Shown piece by piece: positions 1-7,663 of a stretch of 43,451 bases of DNA. The position numbers and the translations under genes are program-made. The DNA comes from Aphanothece sp. CMT-3BRIN-NPC111 (GTDB taxonomy: Bacteria > Cyanobacteriota > Cyanobacteriia > Cyanobacteriales > JAHHGU01). The notes below the pieces were generated by a model, which ran no database searches, was not told where the DNA came from, and worked only from the letters and a program-made list of their open reading frames with translations. The DNA is taken from NCBI GenBank assembly GCA_019359765.1, contig JAHHGU010000047.1, positions 1 through 43,451 of the forward strand. Reading direction: 5' to 3'. Position 1 is the stretch's first letter. Each line of letters begins with the position of its first letter.

Positions 1-1
1 T

Positions 2-703
2 GGGGTAATGAACTACTTATTTGCTGCACCAACAATTGCTTTTGCTGCTGGCGATCGCGTTGATATGGAGCAAGTGCAAGGTCGCTCTTACCATCCCTAT
101 CCCCCCCTGTTTGCTGGCGAGTACGCGACTAAAATGCAGGAACTCTTGGAATTCTACCCCTGGGAAATTCAGCTAACTCAGCTAAATTTGCTAGCCAGCC
201 ACGATACAGCACGGCTGATCTCAATTGCTGGGGGCGATCGCGCCAGTGTCGAGTTAGCAACCCTGCTGCTGTTGACCTACCCTGGTGCCCCCAGTATCTA
301 CTACGGGGATGAAGTTGGCTTACCTGGTCGTCTAGATCCAGACTCGCGCCGAGGCTTTCCTCTAGAAGCAGATTGGGAGCAGGAGATTCTAAACTTGCAC
401 CGGCAACTTATTGCTTTGCGTCACGCTTATGCCGCTCTCCGCACAGGTACTTACCAAGTGTTGTTTGCAGAGGGAACAGTGTATGTATTCGCTCGCATTT
501 TGGGTGTAGAAGAACTAATTGTTGCCGTCAACATTGGGACTGAAGCCGCACATGCAAGCTTTCAGGTAACAGAGCTACAAACCCAGCCTAACAAGATATT
601 GTTTGGTCCCGGCGAGGCGTCGTGGACGAATGAAGGAGATTCCAGGCAGCTAGAACTGAGTCTTCCTCCTCGTAGTGGTTGCATTCTCGGTCTAGCTGAC
701 TAA
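2..703 (+). CDS. GH13 alpha-amylase-type glycoside hydrolase, C-terminal part (5' end outside window)
   Basis: This is the last roughly 233 residues of a glycoside hydrolase family 13 enzyme that cleaves or rearranges alpha-glucans. The frame is open to the left edge, so the start and the first catalytic strands lie outside the window. Visible GH13 marks are the conserved region IV segment SHDTARL, which holds the transition-state His-Asp pair, and GAPSIYYGDEVGL, the usual sequence after the last barrel strand. A C-terminal beta domain follows, with the YVFAR and VAVNIG strands. The layout resembles neopullulanase, cyclomaltodextrinase or amylosucrase-like enzymes, but the exact substrate cannot be fixed without the N-terminal half. 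The short end after the C-domain suggests no carbohydrate-binding module. A hairpin lies 28 bp downstream. Confidence 0.88.
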   Translation, partial: GVMNYLFAAPTIAFAAGDRVDMEQVQGRSYHPYPPLFAGEYATKMQELLEFYPWEIQLTQLNLLASHDTARLISIAGGDRASVELATLLLLTYPGAPSIYYGDEVGLPGRLDPDSRRGFPLEADWEQEILNLHRQLIALRHAYAALRTGTYQVLFAEGTVYVFARILGVEELIVAVNIGTEAAHASFQVTELQTQPNKILFGPGEASWTNEGDSRQLELSLPPRSGCILGLAD

Positions 704-730
704 GCCAAAGGCTCGACCCAAAAAATTTGC

Positions 731-753
731 TGACGGGGTACCACCCCGTCAGA
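731..753. repeat. Perfect hairpin after the GH13 gene
   Basis: A 10-bp perfect inverted repeat, CTGACGGGGT and ACCCCGTCAG, with a 3-nt loop lies 28 bp after the amylase stop codon. No T-tract follows, so it may be a processing or stability hairpin or a dispersed palindrome rather than an intrinsic terminator. The rest of 704-957 is AT-rich with nothing else recognised. Confidence 0.6.
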
Positions 754-957
754 GTCAATCGATTTTAGATTTTCGACTGCCGATTGAAGAATTGGTCTCA
801 ACCATCAAAAGATGTGGATGGCAATTTTTTAAATAGCTCGATTCTTAATGCGTAGCGCCCACTTTTAGGTTCGGTACAAACCCAAAACAATCTCAAATAT
901 AAAATCGTTGGTAAATCCCGAATAAGACTTGAGATTCAATACCCTCTTGAATTTTTT

Positions 958-1758
958 TTAAATTGATACCTCCTCAATTTCAGCTAGATTTAGTACAGAT
1001 TGTCTACTGCTAAATGCCGAATTTTCTAGCGCCCTTTGACAACGAACTGCGAAATTACAGCTGCGGCAAGGGATCGCGGTTTCTGAAACTTGAGGAAAGG
1101 CTTCACCTGCGTCCTTATAGCGTTGCAGCCAGACAGTTAACTGCGTCAACAGGCGAGTTAAATCTTGTCGCGTTTGCTCATGATGCCTGTGATCGTAGGT
1201 GAATTTGAGGCTTTGTGGCTGCGGCTGAGACTGGACAAACCAATAAGTCATGGAAATTTGTTCAGCCACATAATCGCTTGTTTCCGCCAAAACATAGAGA
1301 TATAAACGAGTCTGCCAATCCTTTTCTAACCATTCCTTGTGTTTAGGTTGGGGATAAGTTTTCCAGTCCAGAATTTGCGCTTGTTGGCTATCTGCAATCA
1401 ACAAGTCATAAATAACAGTCAGCAAATAGCCTTGGACATTCAACGTGCGGCAATGTTCGCTCTGGCGGAAAGTTTCCGGTGCTGGTGTCAAAATTTCTGG
1501 TGCTGCACTCACTAGGGACGTCACCCAGCGTTGCAATTGCGGGTCTTCCTGAACCAGGGATTCCACTGGCAGTCCTAGTTCGCGCTGCTGCATCAATAGG
1601 TGAAAGCGGCTGCCCCAATTCTGTCGGTCTTGTTGTTCAGGGCTGGTGGGTGAACCCAGCTGGTCAAAGTAAATGTGTTGAAACTTACGCGGGCAGGTTT
1701 GTAGCAGGTTCAAATGCCCTTGGGACAATCGCAACAGTTGAGGATTAATGGATTGCAT
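958..1758 (-). CDS. PD-(D/E)XK (RecB-like) nuclease-family protein with a probable Fe-S cysteine set
   Basis: A 266-residue single-domain protein with the signature of the RecB-like nuclease superfamily. It has LSQGHLNLLQTCPRKF near the N-terminus, His53, Asp118, then the ILDWKTY motif with Asp131 and Lys133, and a QxxxY motif (Gln149, Tyr153). Cys22 plus Cys231, Cys234 and Cys240 (CRSCNFAVRC) match the one-plus-three cysteine arrangement that binds a 4Fe-4S cluster in AddB- and Cas4-type nucleases. The catalytic residues look intact, so it is probably an active metal-dependent DNA nuclease. No cas genes or recombination helicase lie nearby, and no physiological role can be assigned from context. 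ATG start at 1758. The next minus-strand gene upstream is the fibrillin, 83 bp away. Confidence 0.82.
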   Translation of the reverse strand: MQSINPQLLRLSQGHLNLLQTCPRKFQHIYFDQLGSPTSPEQQDRQNWGSRFHLLMQQRELGLPVESLVQEDPQLQRWVTSLVSAAPEILTPAPETFRQSEHCRTLNVQGYLLTVIYDLLIADSQQAQILDWKTYPQPKHKEWLEKDWQTRLYLYVLAETSDYVAEQISMTYWFVQSQPQPQSLKFTYDHRHHEQTRQDLTRLLTQLTVWLQRYKDAGEAFPQVSETAIPCRSCNFAVRCQRALENSAFSSRQSVLNLAEIEEVSI

Positions 1759-1841
1759 CGGGTTTGATGGTCTTTAACCGAAATGTCCGCTGAATTTGGA
1801 AGCCCTACCTATACCGCCAGGTTAGGTAACCTAGTTCACTT

Positions 1842-2423
1842 TTATCTTTTTGTCAACACGAACACGCTGCCCTCATTACCCCGTCCAATCCGCAAGTCTT
1901 CATCAAGATAGGTAATATCCAACCAGCCTTGTTGCTCGCGGTTTTGGATACTAAAGTCAACGGCTAAGAAGTTTTTGCCAGATTCAATTTGTTGGATAAA
2001 CTCATCCGGTGAGCGATAATCGATTAAACGTTGCAGACCGGAGATTGACCGCTCAAATTTTACCTGAACGCGGCTGGAAGAAACTGGCTCAAACCGGGCA
2101 GCAACGCTAACAAACCCTTCTAGATAAGGAAGGCCGTATACTTCAGCTATGTTGTAAACCTTAGCCTCTTTTGCTCGGATACATTGGTATATTTGACCGA
2201 GTTTGAGCAATGGCAGCTGGTCAATGTTTAAAAGGCCACGGCTGGTGGTGTAAAGCAGTCGCCAATTTCCCTCTAGTAGGTCGCCTGCCTCAACTGGTCG
2301 GGGTGTAGGGTTGCGCTCTTCGACTTGGGCTACTGCGGTGAGAATCGCTTGTTTATCGGTTTCGGTGGCAAGCAAACCGCGATTCTTGCCTGCGATCGCT
2401 TCCAACAGTTGTTTTTTCTTCAT
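1842..2423 (-). CDS. PAP/fibrillin family (plastid lipid-associated protein) homologue
   Basis: A 193-residue soluble protein of the plastid lipid-associated protein/fibrillin family. This family is shared by cyanobacteria and chloroplasts and is linked to thylakoid lipids, plastoglobule-like bodies and photoprotection. The family start, GNWRLLYTTSRGLL, lies at about residues 52-65, and the lipocalin-like beta region runs through VKFERSISGLQ to the closing WLDITYLDEDLRIGRGNEGS segment. There is no signal peptide or membrane helix. The length is normal for the cyanobacterial form. ATG start at 2423. It is transcribed towards the nuclease gene with 83 bp between them, a gap containing a 14-bp palindrome at 1819-1832. 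Confidence 0.88.
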   Translation of the reverse strand: MKKKQLLEAIAGKNRGLLATETDKQAILTAVAQVEERNPTPRPVEAGDLLEGNWRLLYTTSRGLLNIDQLPLLKLGQIYQCIRAKEAKVYNIAEVYGLPYLEGFVSVAARFEPVSSSRVQVKFERSISGLQRLIDYRSPDEFIQQIESGKNFLAVDFSIQNREQQGWLDITYLDEDLRIGRGNEGSVFVLTKR

Positions 2424-2570
2424 TTTGTGACGCTGACCTCTATATTCCTTCTGGCACTAAATAATTAAGTTTTTTTACCTTGATCTTGACATCAGCTGAC
2501 GTTTAGGTAATCCATATCTATTCTGTCAGTGATAAACTCTAAATGTCTAATCCTCAAGTTGCATCCTGTT

Positions 2571-2810
2571 ATGTACAATCCTTCTTTGCGTCAAGAACCT
2601 CGTCATGAACCGGCTGCTGTTATCCCCATAGAACAAGAATCTTCAATACTCGACTGGCTAGAAGAGAATGGTCGTCTGTTGGCGCGTGACGACCAGGAAG
2701 AGAATCTTCTTCTTGAGGATGAAGAAGAAATCACAGAGCTGATGGGAGTCGATGATAGTGCCTACGACGACATTGAGGATGATGATGATGTCGTAGATTT
2801 AGATCAATAA
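2571..2810 (+). CDS. DUF3134-type small acidic cyanobacterial protein
   Basis: A 79-residue acidic protein beginning MYNPSLRQEPRHEPAA. The conserved part contains the ESSILDWLEENGRLLARD segment, which I recognise as typical of the cyanobacterial DUF3134 family. The rest is a run of Asp and Glu ending DDDDVVDLDQ. The reading frame could open 14 codons earlier at a GTG (2529), but the family starts at MYNPS, so 2571 was chosen. There is no clear Shine-Dalgarno sequence. Function is unknown. It lies 160 bp upstream of mraY on the same strand. Confidence 0.75.
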   Translation: MYNPSLRQEPRHEPAAVIPIEQESSILDWLEENGRLLARDDQEENLLLEDEEEITELMGVDDSAYDDIEDDDDVVDLDQ

Positions 2811-2970
2811 GCAGTTGAGTTTAATTAGACGCTTCGGCTTAGCTCGACGGGTGCAGCACCCCGGCGTTAGCTGGTATAGAAACAATATCTGTGTATGTTT
2901 GAACAGATTGACCGAAGACCGGAAAAAAGCCTTCGGAGTTAATGGTGTGGAGTGAAAGGAAAAGTCTGCC

Positions 2971-4095
2971 GTGGACGCGAAATTATTTTCTGAACGCTCG
3001 TTCAACCCATCAGGAACCAGGCTGCTGGTGTTACTGGGAGTTGGGTTGAGCCTTGCGGCTTTGATTCTAGATTGGGCAGGGGGCCGCTTGCTATGGCAAG
3101 GTTTTTCGCTGACCTTGCCTCTATGGTGTTGTGCCCTGCTCGCAGCCGCGTTGGGCTACTGGGCAGTGCCATTGCTACAAGCACTGAAGATGGGGCAATT
3201 TATTCGTGAGGATGGTCCCCAAGCACATTTACAAAAAGCAGGTACGCCGACTATGGGCGGGGTGTTTTTTGTACCCGTAGGGGTGGCAGTTGCCCTATTG
3301 TGGTCAGGATTTGCCGAAGATGTTGTGGCTGTATCCCTGATGACTTTGGTTTATGCAGCGATTGGCTGGGTGGATGATTGGCAAATCCTGCGACGCCGTT
3401 CTAATAACGGTATCTCGCCACGCATGAAACTAGCGTTGCAGATTGGTTTTGCGGCACTATTTTGCGTGTGGCTGGCTGGGACTCAACCGGCAAATATCAC
3501 TACTATTGCTTTGCCATTTAATTTAGCTATACCCTTAGGGGTGCTATTTTGGCCTTTGGCTGGGTTTGTGCTGGTAGCAGAAAATAATGCCACGAATCTC
3601 ACTGATGGGGTGGATGGACTGGCAGCGGGGACAGGTGCGATCGCACTTTTAGGACTAGGCGCGATCGTTGCACCAGTATCACTCAATCTCATGGTTTTCT
3701 GCGCCTGTATGAGTGGCAGTTACCTGGGTTTCCTCGTTCACAACCGCAACCCAGCTCGTGTCTTCATGGGTGATACAGGTTCCCTAGCACTGGGAGGGGC
3801 ACTAGGGGCAGTAGGGCTTTTAACTAACAACCTCTGGGTGTTGTTTATCCTCAGTGGTATTTTCTTTGTCGAATCACTGTCAGTAATTGCTCAGGTTGCC
3901 TACTACAAAGCCACAAAAGGCTCGGATGGTATCGGCAAACGCTTGTTTAAAATGGCACCAATCCACCACCACCTGGAACTCACTGGGTGGTCAGAAACCC
4001 AGGTTGTTGCCGTGTTTTATCTCATTAACGGCCTGCTAGCTTTGTTGTGTTTGCTAGTGAACGCTCCCCTAGTGGCTACTGGTGCGGTGCAGTAG
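2971..4095 (+). CDS. mraY: Phospho-N-acetylmuramoyl-pentapeptide-transferase
   Basis: MraY transfers phospho-MurNAc-pentapeptide from UDP to undecaprenyl phosphate on the inner face of the plasma membrane, making lipid I for peptidoglycan. The 374-residue polytopic protein shows the family motifs in order: GQFIREDGPQAHLQKAGTPTMGG, IGWVDDWQI with the Asp-Asp pair, NATNLTDGVDGLAAG, RVFMGDTGSLALGG and the histidine loop PIHHHLELTGWSE. The start is GTG at 2971, with AAAGGA at 2955-2960 ten bases upstream. The N-terminal extension before the first helix is longer than in enterobacterial MraY, as is common in cyanobacteria. No other dcw-cluster genes are adjacent, as is usual in this phylum. Confidence 0.97.
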   Translation: MDAKLFSERSFNPSGTRLLVLLGVGLSLAALILDWAGGRLLWQGFSLTLPLWCCALLAAALGYWAVPLLQALKMGQFIREDGPQAHLQKAGTPTMGGVFFVPVGVAVALLWSGFAEDVVAVSLMTLVYAAIGWVDDWQILRRRSNNGISPRMKLALQIGFAALFCVWLAGTQPANITTIALPFNLAIPLGVLFWPLAGFVLVAENNATNLTDGVDGLAAGTGAIALLGLGAIVAPVSLNLMVFCACMSGSYLGFLVHNRNPARVFMGDTGSLALGGALGAVGLLTNNLWVLFILSGIFFVESLSVIAQVAYYKATKGSDGIGKRLFKMAPIHHHLELTGWSETQVVAVFYLINGLLALLCLLVNAPLVATGAVQ

Positions 4096-4156
4096 TGGCA
4101 TTTTAAATTTAGGCTTGTGGTTCATTAAGCCACAAAGTAGAAAAGTGCCTGTATTA

Positions 4157-4204
4157 CCTTAATAAGGGGAGGAAGCCTGATTTATACTTTCCCTCTTATT
4201 AAGG
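4157..4204. repeat. Inverted repeat built on CCTTAATAAG after mraY
   Basis: CCTTAATAAG at 4157-4166 pairs with CTTATTAAGG at 4195-4204, starting about 60 bp after the mraY stop. A third related unit, TTATTAAGGGGAGGCTGAGG, begins near 4376. These look like members of a dispersed cyanobacterial intergenic repeat and may help stop mraY transcription. The rest of the 4096-4521 gap holds no credible gene. Confidence 0.55.
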
Positions 4205-4521
4205 GCAGGGCTGATTCATTCTCAAGCTAGAAAAAATCATCACTTGAGAAAACCAGACTTGGGGGGTCTCCCCTCAAACCCCAGTGGGGTGACGGCCGTG
4301 TCCCCCAAGCAGAGTCCGAAAGGTTTGGTCGGTTTGATGCCTATTTTCCTTTCTAGGCAAGAAAGTAGCCCTGCTTATTAAGGGGAGGCTGAGGGGGGTG
4401 AAATTTTGACTTTTGCAAGAAGTCTGTTGTAGTGTTTAGTAGAAAAAATCGACCTAGAAGACGGACGTTTGGAGGCGAAAAATTTCGCTAAATTGAATTG
4501 AGTAGCCACAAGGAAACGGAT

Positions 4522-5208
4522 ATGTCAGCACAGCTGTTACTGGTCGATGATGAACCTGGATTACGTGAAGCAGTACAAGCCTATTTGGAAGACAGTGGTT
4601 TTACTGTTGATGTTGCCAGTAACGCCCGTGAAGGTTGGGATAAGTTGCAGAAGCACACCCCAGAATTAGTTATTTCCGATATCATGATGCCCCAAGTGGA
4701 TGGCTATCAGTTTCTCAAGCAAATGCGAGAAGACGCTCGCTTTAAAGCTTTGCCAGTGGTGTTTTTAACTGCCAGGGGTATGAAGTCCGATCGCATTCTA
4801 GGCTATCAAGCTGGTTGCGATGCCTATCTCCCTAAACCATTTGACCCAGATGAGTTAGTGGCAATAGTCAAAAATCTACTAGAACGTCGCGCCGCCACGT
4901 CTCAAGCACCAGGCACGGGTACTGATCTTGAGGATATTGCGCGGCAGATAGCACAAATCAGGGGAATGTTACAGCAAGGAAGTGGCATCGTCCAGACACC
5001 CTCGCCTATCCGCATTGACTTGACGCCGCGAGAGCAGAGTGTCTTAGACTTAGTGGCACAAGGATTGATGAATAAAGAAATTGCCCGACGCCTGGAAACA
5101 AGTGTCCGCAACGTCGAAAAGTATGTCAGCCGCTTGTTTAGCAAGACAGGTACGAATAGCCGCACGGAATTGGTTCGTTATGCTCTGGAACATGGGCTAA
5201 CCCATTGA
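4522..5208 (+). CDS. Response regulator with receiver and LuxR/NarL-type HTH (Ycf29/Rre1-like)
   Basis: A 228-residue two-component transcription factor. The receiver domain (about 1-120) has the acidic pair in VDDEPGL, phospho-acceptor Asp53 in VISDIMMP, a Thr in FLTARG and Lys in YLPKPF. A linker leads to a LuxR-type HTH at about 165-228 (LTPREQSVLDLVAQGLMNKEIARRL, then VRNVEKYVSRLFSKTG). The receiver type and HTH resemble the cyanobacterial and plastid Ycf29/Rre1 regulators, but that subfamily call is from memory. ATG 4522 is preferred over an in-frame TTG at 4498 because AAGGAAA (4510-4516) is correctly placed. No histidine kinase is adjacent, so its partner is encoded elsewhere. Confidence 0.85.
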   Translation: MSAQLLLVDDEPGLREAVQAYLEDSGFTVDVASNAREGWDKLQKHTPELVISDIMMPQVDGYQFLKQMREDARFKALPVVFLTARGMKSDRILGYQAGCDAYLPKPFDPDELVAIVKNLLERRAATSQAPGTGTDLEDIARQIAQIRGMLQQGSGIVQTPSPIRIDLTPREQSVLDLVAQGLMNKEIARRLETSVRNVEKYVSRLFSKTGTNSRTELVRYALEHGLTH

Positions 5209-5262
5209 TTTAACTTAACGCCGAAAACCCCACGCTCATTAACCTTATTTTGGTTTCTAGTC

Positions 5263-5291
5263 GTCTTGACGTTCCGGCGGAACGTCAAGAC
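5263..5291. repeat. 29-bp near-perfect palindrome downstream of the response regulator
   Basis: GTCTTGACGTTCCG and CGGAACGTCAAGAC are exact reverse complements separated by a single G, 54 bp after the regulator stop. No T-run directly follows. It may act as a terminator-like hairpin or be one of the short palindromes scattered through the window. A second stem, AGGATTACC (5469-5477) with GGTAATCCT (5496-5504), lies in the same 5209-5804 gap. That gap otherwise holds no gene I can support. Confidence 0.65.
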
Positions 5292-5804
5292 AAAGCATTG
5301 GACGGGTTTTTCAAAAGGGGGTATAAAACCCAGATCTGGTATCACTCCTGAGATGATTTGGGTATTCTATTTCTGCTATATCCCTCCTCTGTCACTCTCC
5401 GCCAAGAAAAATTTTACTATTTTCTTGAAACACTACTAATGCCTGCATTTCAAGCTTTATTTTCTAACAGGATTACCCGCTTTATGTATAAATCAGGTAA
5501 TCCTTACAGCAAAAGGGTTTCAGGATTTACGCTCATCAGAGTGACAGAAGAGCGATAACCCACATTCCGCACTTCAAAATGTAGTATGCCAAACTACCTA
5601 AGCTTTATATACTACTTTTGTACGACAAAATGAACTGCGGGATGTGGGATATTCAATCTTCCAATTAGGCGTATAACCAGAAGTAACTTGGCTATACAGA
5701 AAGCAAGACCGATGCAGAAATACGTCCTGAGAGTTTTGCGATCGCCCATAGCGATCTTGTAAAATCATTTTCAATTGTTGAAAATTCGCAAGAGAAAAAA
5801 GTTT

Positions 5805-6149
5805 ATGGCAGATATGTCCGGTCAAGACCCCTCGGAAATCATAATGGCAACAGTTGATGAAGAACGAAAAGGCGCAACTTTCAGCGGTACGGTCATCCTT
5901 GGTATACATCCTGAGGGTGGGCAAGTCGTTTTATTTAGCGACTTTTTAATTGAAGATTATAAAGGCGAACTGACCGCAAATCTTGCAACAGATGGCGATA
6001 TAACGAAAAGCATTGATTTAGGCGAACTCGATCATAAAGACCCCAGTTTTTGGCTGCCAATTCCGCCGGGAACGGATACATCACCCTACAATACAGTCGT
6101 GTTGAGCGACAAAAAAAGCAAGAAAAAAGTCCTGACGATCAATCTATAA
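5805..6149 (+). CDS. Hypothetical small protein, predicted beta-rich
   Basis: A 114-residue soluble protein that I do not recognise. After a short polar start (MADMSGQDPSEI) the chain alternates strand-like stretches (TFSGTVILGI, GQVVLFSDFLI, GELTANLAT) and ends with a lysine-rich tail, SDKKSKKKVLTINL. This suggests a small beta-sandwich. There is no signal peptide, membrane helix or cysteine. The frame opens at a TTG at 5775, but ATG 5805 is the more natural start and follows a purine-rich stretch. It converges on the Nif11-like gene, and a 164-bp structured inverted repeat lies between the two stops. No functional assignment is possible. Confidence 0.6.
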   Translation: MADMSGQDPSEIIMATVDEERKGATFSGTVILGIHPEGGQVVLFSDFLIEDYKGELTANLATDGDITKSIDLGELDHKDPSFWLPIPPGTDTSPYNTVVLSDKKSKKKVLTINL

Positions 6150-6196
6150 AATTAGATTCCTTAGCGTACGATTTTTTACAAATTCTTGCTTGACCC

Positions 6197-6360
6197 CCAG
6201 GGCAAACGCATCTAAATTGGTCAGAGGATATACATAGCGGCTTTCGGTATTAACCTACGCTATATGTAGAAATCCTTCTGTCAATAAAGGGCATTTTAAC
6301 CAGGAAATCATCAATAATTTGGAATACTTGCCCTTTATTGACAAGATGCGTTTGCCCTGG
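6197..6360. repeat. Structured inverted-repeat element with three potential stems (MITE-like)
   Basis: Outer arms CCAGGGCAAACGCATCT (6197-6213) and its exact reverse complement (6344-6360) enclose a second perfect 15-bp pair, TGTCAATAAAGGGCA (6279-6293) with 6329-6343. On the right the two arms abut without a gap. On the left they are separated by 65 bases holding a weaker stem (TACATAGCG near 6231 with CGCTATATGTA near 6258). Folded, this is a three-way junction. It lies between convergent genes, so it could be a non-autonomous transposable element, a bidirectional terminator, or both. TGACC occurs just outside both ends but not flush with them, so it is not firm evidence of a target duplication. 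Confidence 0.7.
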
Positions 6361-6368
6361 CGTGACCT

Positions 6369-6584
6369 CTAGTTGTACTCTCCAGGAAGATCAGTTTTTC
6401 TAACAGTAAGGCTGCCAACTTTCTTACCTGACATTCTCAATAATTCATCACCTGAAAATTCAAAACCAAGCAAGAGTGCTATTCGCGCAATATCATCTGC
6501 GGTTGATGCTGCGAGCACCTCGTTTTTAAGTTCAGGTTCAGACTGCATTTTCTTTAAAAATGCTTCGATTTGCTCAAAATCCAT
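6369..6584 (-). CDS. Nif11-like leader peptide family protein
   Basis: A 71-residue protein matching the Nif11 domain. It has an N-terminal helix with an aromatic and acidic face (FEQIEAFLKKMQSEPEL), then the diagnostic middle STADDIARIALLLGFEFSGDELL. Nif11-type sequences serve as leader peptides of ribosomally made, modified peptides, or as stand-alone small proteins near nitrogen-fixation genes. After the domain only about 20 residues remain (GKKVGSLTVRKTDLPGEYN), with no Gly-Gly cleavage site and no Cys or Ser/Thr-rich core, so this copy may not be a normal precursor. No modification enzyme or peptidase-transporter is nearby. ATG at 6584, with AGGA about 14 nt upstream. Confidence 0.75.
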   Translation of the reverse strand: MDFEQIEAFLKKMQSEPELKNEVLAASTADDIARIALLLGFEFSGDELLRMSGKKVGSLTVRKTDLPGEYN

Positions 6585-7326
6585 GTTTAAAATTTGATCC
6601 TCGTTAGTTACTCGTAATATAAACCATTAAGTCAGTTTTGCCAGCATTGCTTCTAAAGCTTTCTTTACAAGCTCCTTTGTCTCTACCACCCCTGCTCACG
6701 CTAGGGTCGTTGAGTATTTCAGTGGCGATCGCTATCTATAATCATTGCTGTTCTGTTGGTAGTACATTTATACTGCATTTGACATTGGTCTTGGTGTTCC
6801 TGCCTACCCCTTCCCGTGGCTCTTGTAGGTTGCGAGAACAGAATCCAGAAACTTCTCAACGTCTCCCCTCTATCAGGTTTCTGCGATGCGATCTGAAGAG
6901 CAGCAACGCTTCGCGATCGCTCTCAGCCTCTACTCATCCCTACAAACTCTCGCCTGCCGGGAGCAGGCTAAGAGAACAGAACTTACGCACCAAAAGTCTA
7001 AAATCTTGATCCCCCCTAGCCCCCCTTAAAAAGGGGGGAACGCTCAAAGTTTCCTTTTTTAACTCTGATTTAGGAGGATCTGTGCGTAAGCAATGGAGAA
7101 TTTAGACTGCCCACCATCTGGTCGTTGTACGTCTGGCCGCGCACGAACGGTCTTCGACTGCGTAACTCCTGTCTGTAAAGTTATTAAACATTTGCTTGAT
7201 TGAACACCAGGTTTTTGTATCATAAATTACAGAAATTATTTAATTTCCCCCATCAGGTTAAGGCTGCTAAATACCAGAAAGATAATCCCACCTTAATCGG
7301 GTGCTGTTTATTGAGGATATAGAACC
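6585..7326. other. 742-bp intergenic region with palindromes, no supported gene
   Basis: No coding gene is supported here. The plus-strand frame at 6638-7009 has composition and content unlike a protein family. Visible structure: CCCCCCTT and AAGGGGGG with an AAA loop at 7020-7038. It is flanked by CTTACGCAC (6982-6990) and GTGCGTAAG (7082-7090), which are exact reverse complements. The 6982-7090 unit looks like a dispersed intergenic repeat. GCCTGC and GCAGGC form a small stem near 6951-6967. Confidence 0.6.
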
Positions 7327-7590
7327 ATGAAACTCGATACCTACAAATCCAGAGTTGATGTCCAGCTGCGTAGTGTAAAGTCCATAGCGTATGCATCCTG
7401 CCCGCTGAACTGGTCAACTAAGATAGAGTACGAGGCTTCTACCTGGGTACAATTGCTTGAACTTCCCAGCCCTTATAGTTTTGGCGAAGCACTGCTACTG
7501 TGTCAGCATTCAGAAGACGAATGGATCGCCTGGATTCCAGATCATGGTGAAGCGGTGCTACACACCAGTCAGTTTTGTCTTTCCCGTTAG
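7327..7590 (+). CDS. Conserved-looking small hypothetical protein
   Basis: An 87-residue protein with no signal peptide or membrane segment. The C-terminal half (EDEWIAWIPDHGEAVLHTSQFCL) resembles short cyanobacterial proteins of unknown function, in which an acidic-aromatic WIAWIPD segment is conserved. That recollection is not tied to a named family. The start is ATG 7327 with GAGGATAT about 8-15 nt upstream. It converges with the DGDI cluster, whose last gene ends 73 bp away on the other strand. Function unknown. Confidence 0.6.
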   Translation: MKLDTYKSRVDVQLRSVKSIAYASCPLNWSTKIEYEASTWVQLLELPSPYSFGEALLLCQHSEDEWIAWIPDHGEAVLHTSQFCLSR

Positions 7591-7663
7591 CCAAATTGCC
7601 AGAGGCGGAAGCAACTGGGGGATTATTTCTCGCCTCAGAGTATTCAAATCCCAAAGCCTCTTG

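Noticed and set aside
958..1758. Cas4-like nuclease, because of the one-plus-three cysteine layout
   Set aside because: No CRISPR array or cas gene is nearby, and the same cysteine pattern occurs in AddB-like and orphan RecB-family nucleases.
5358..5558. A 66-residue plus-strand open frame
   Set aside because: It has no family resemblance, crosses an inverted repeat at 5469-5504, and no start signal is seen.
6638..7009. A 123-residue plus-strand open frame
   Set aside because: The translation is rich in Ser, Leu and Arg without domain character, it overlaps repeat-like intergenic sequence, and it has no ribosome site.
7093..7203. A 36-residue frame with CPPSGRC and CVTPVC
   Set aside because: It is too short and isolated. 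The cysteines are suggestive but there is no export signal or neighbouring peptide gene.
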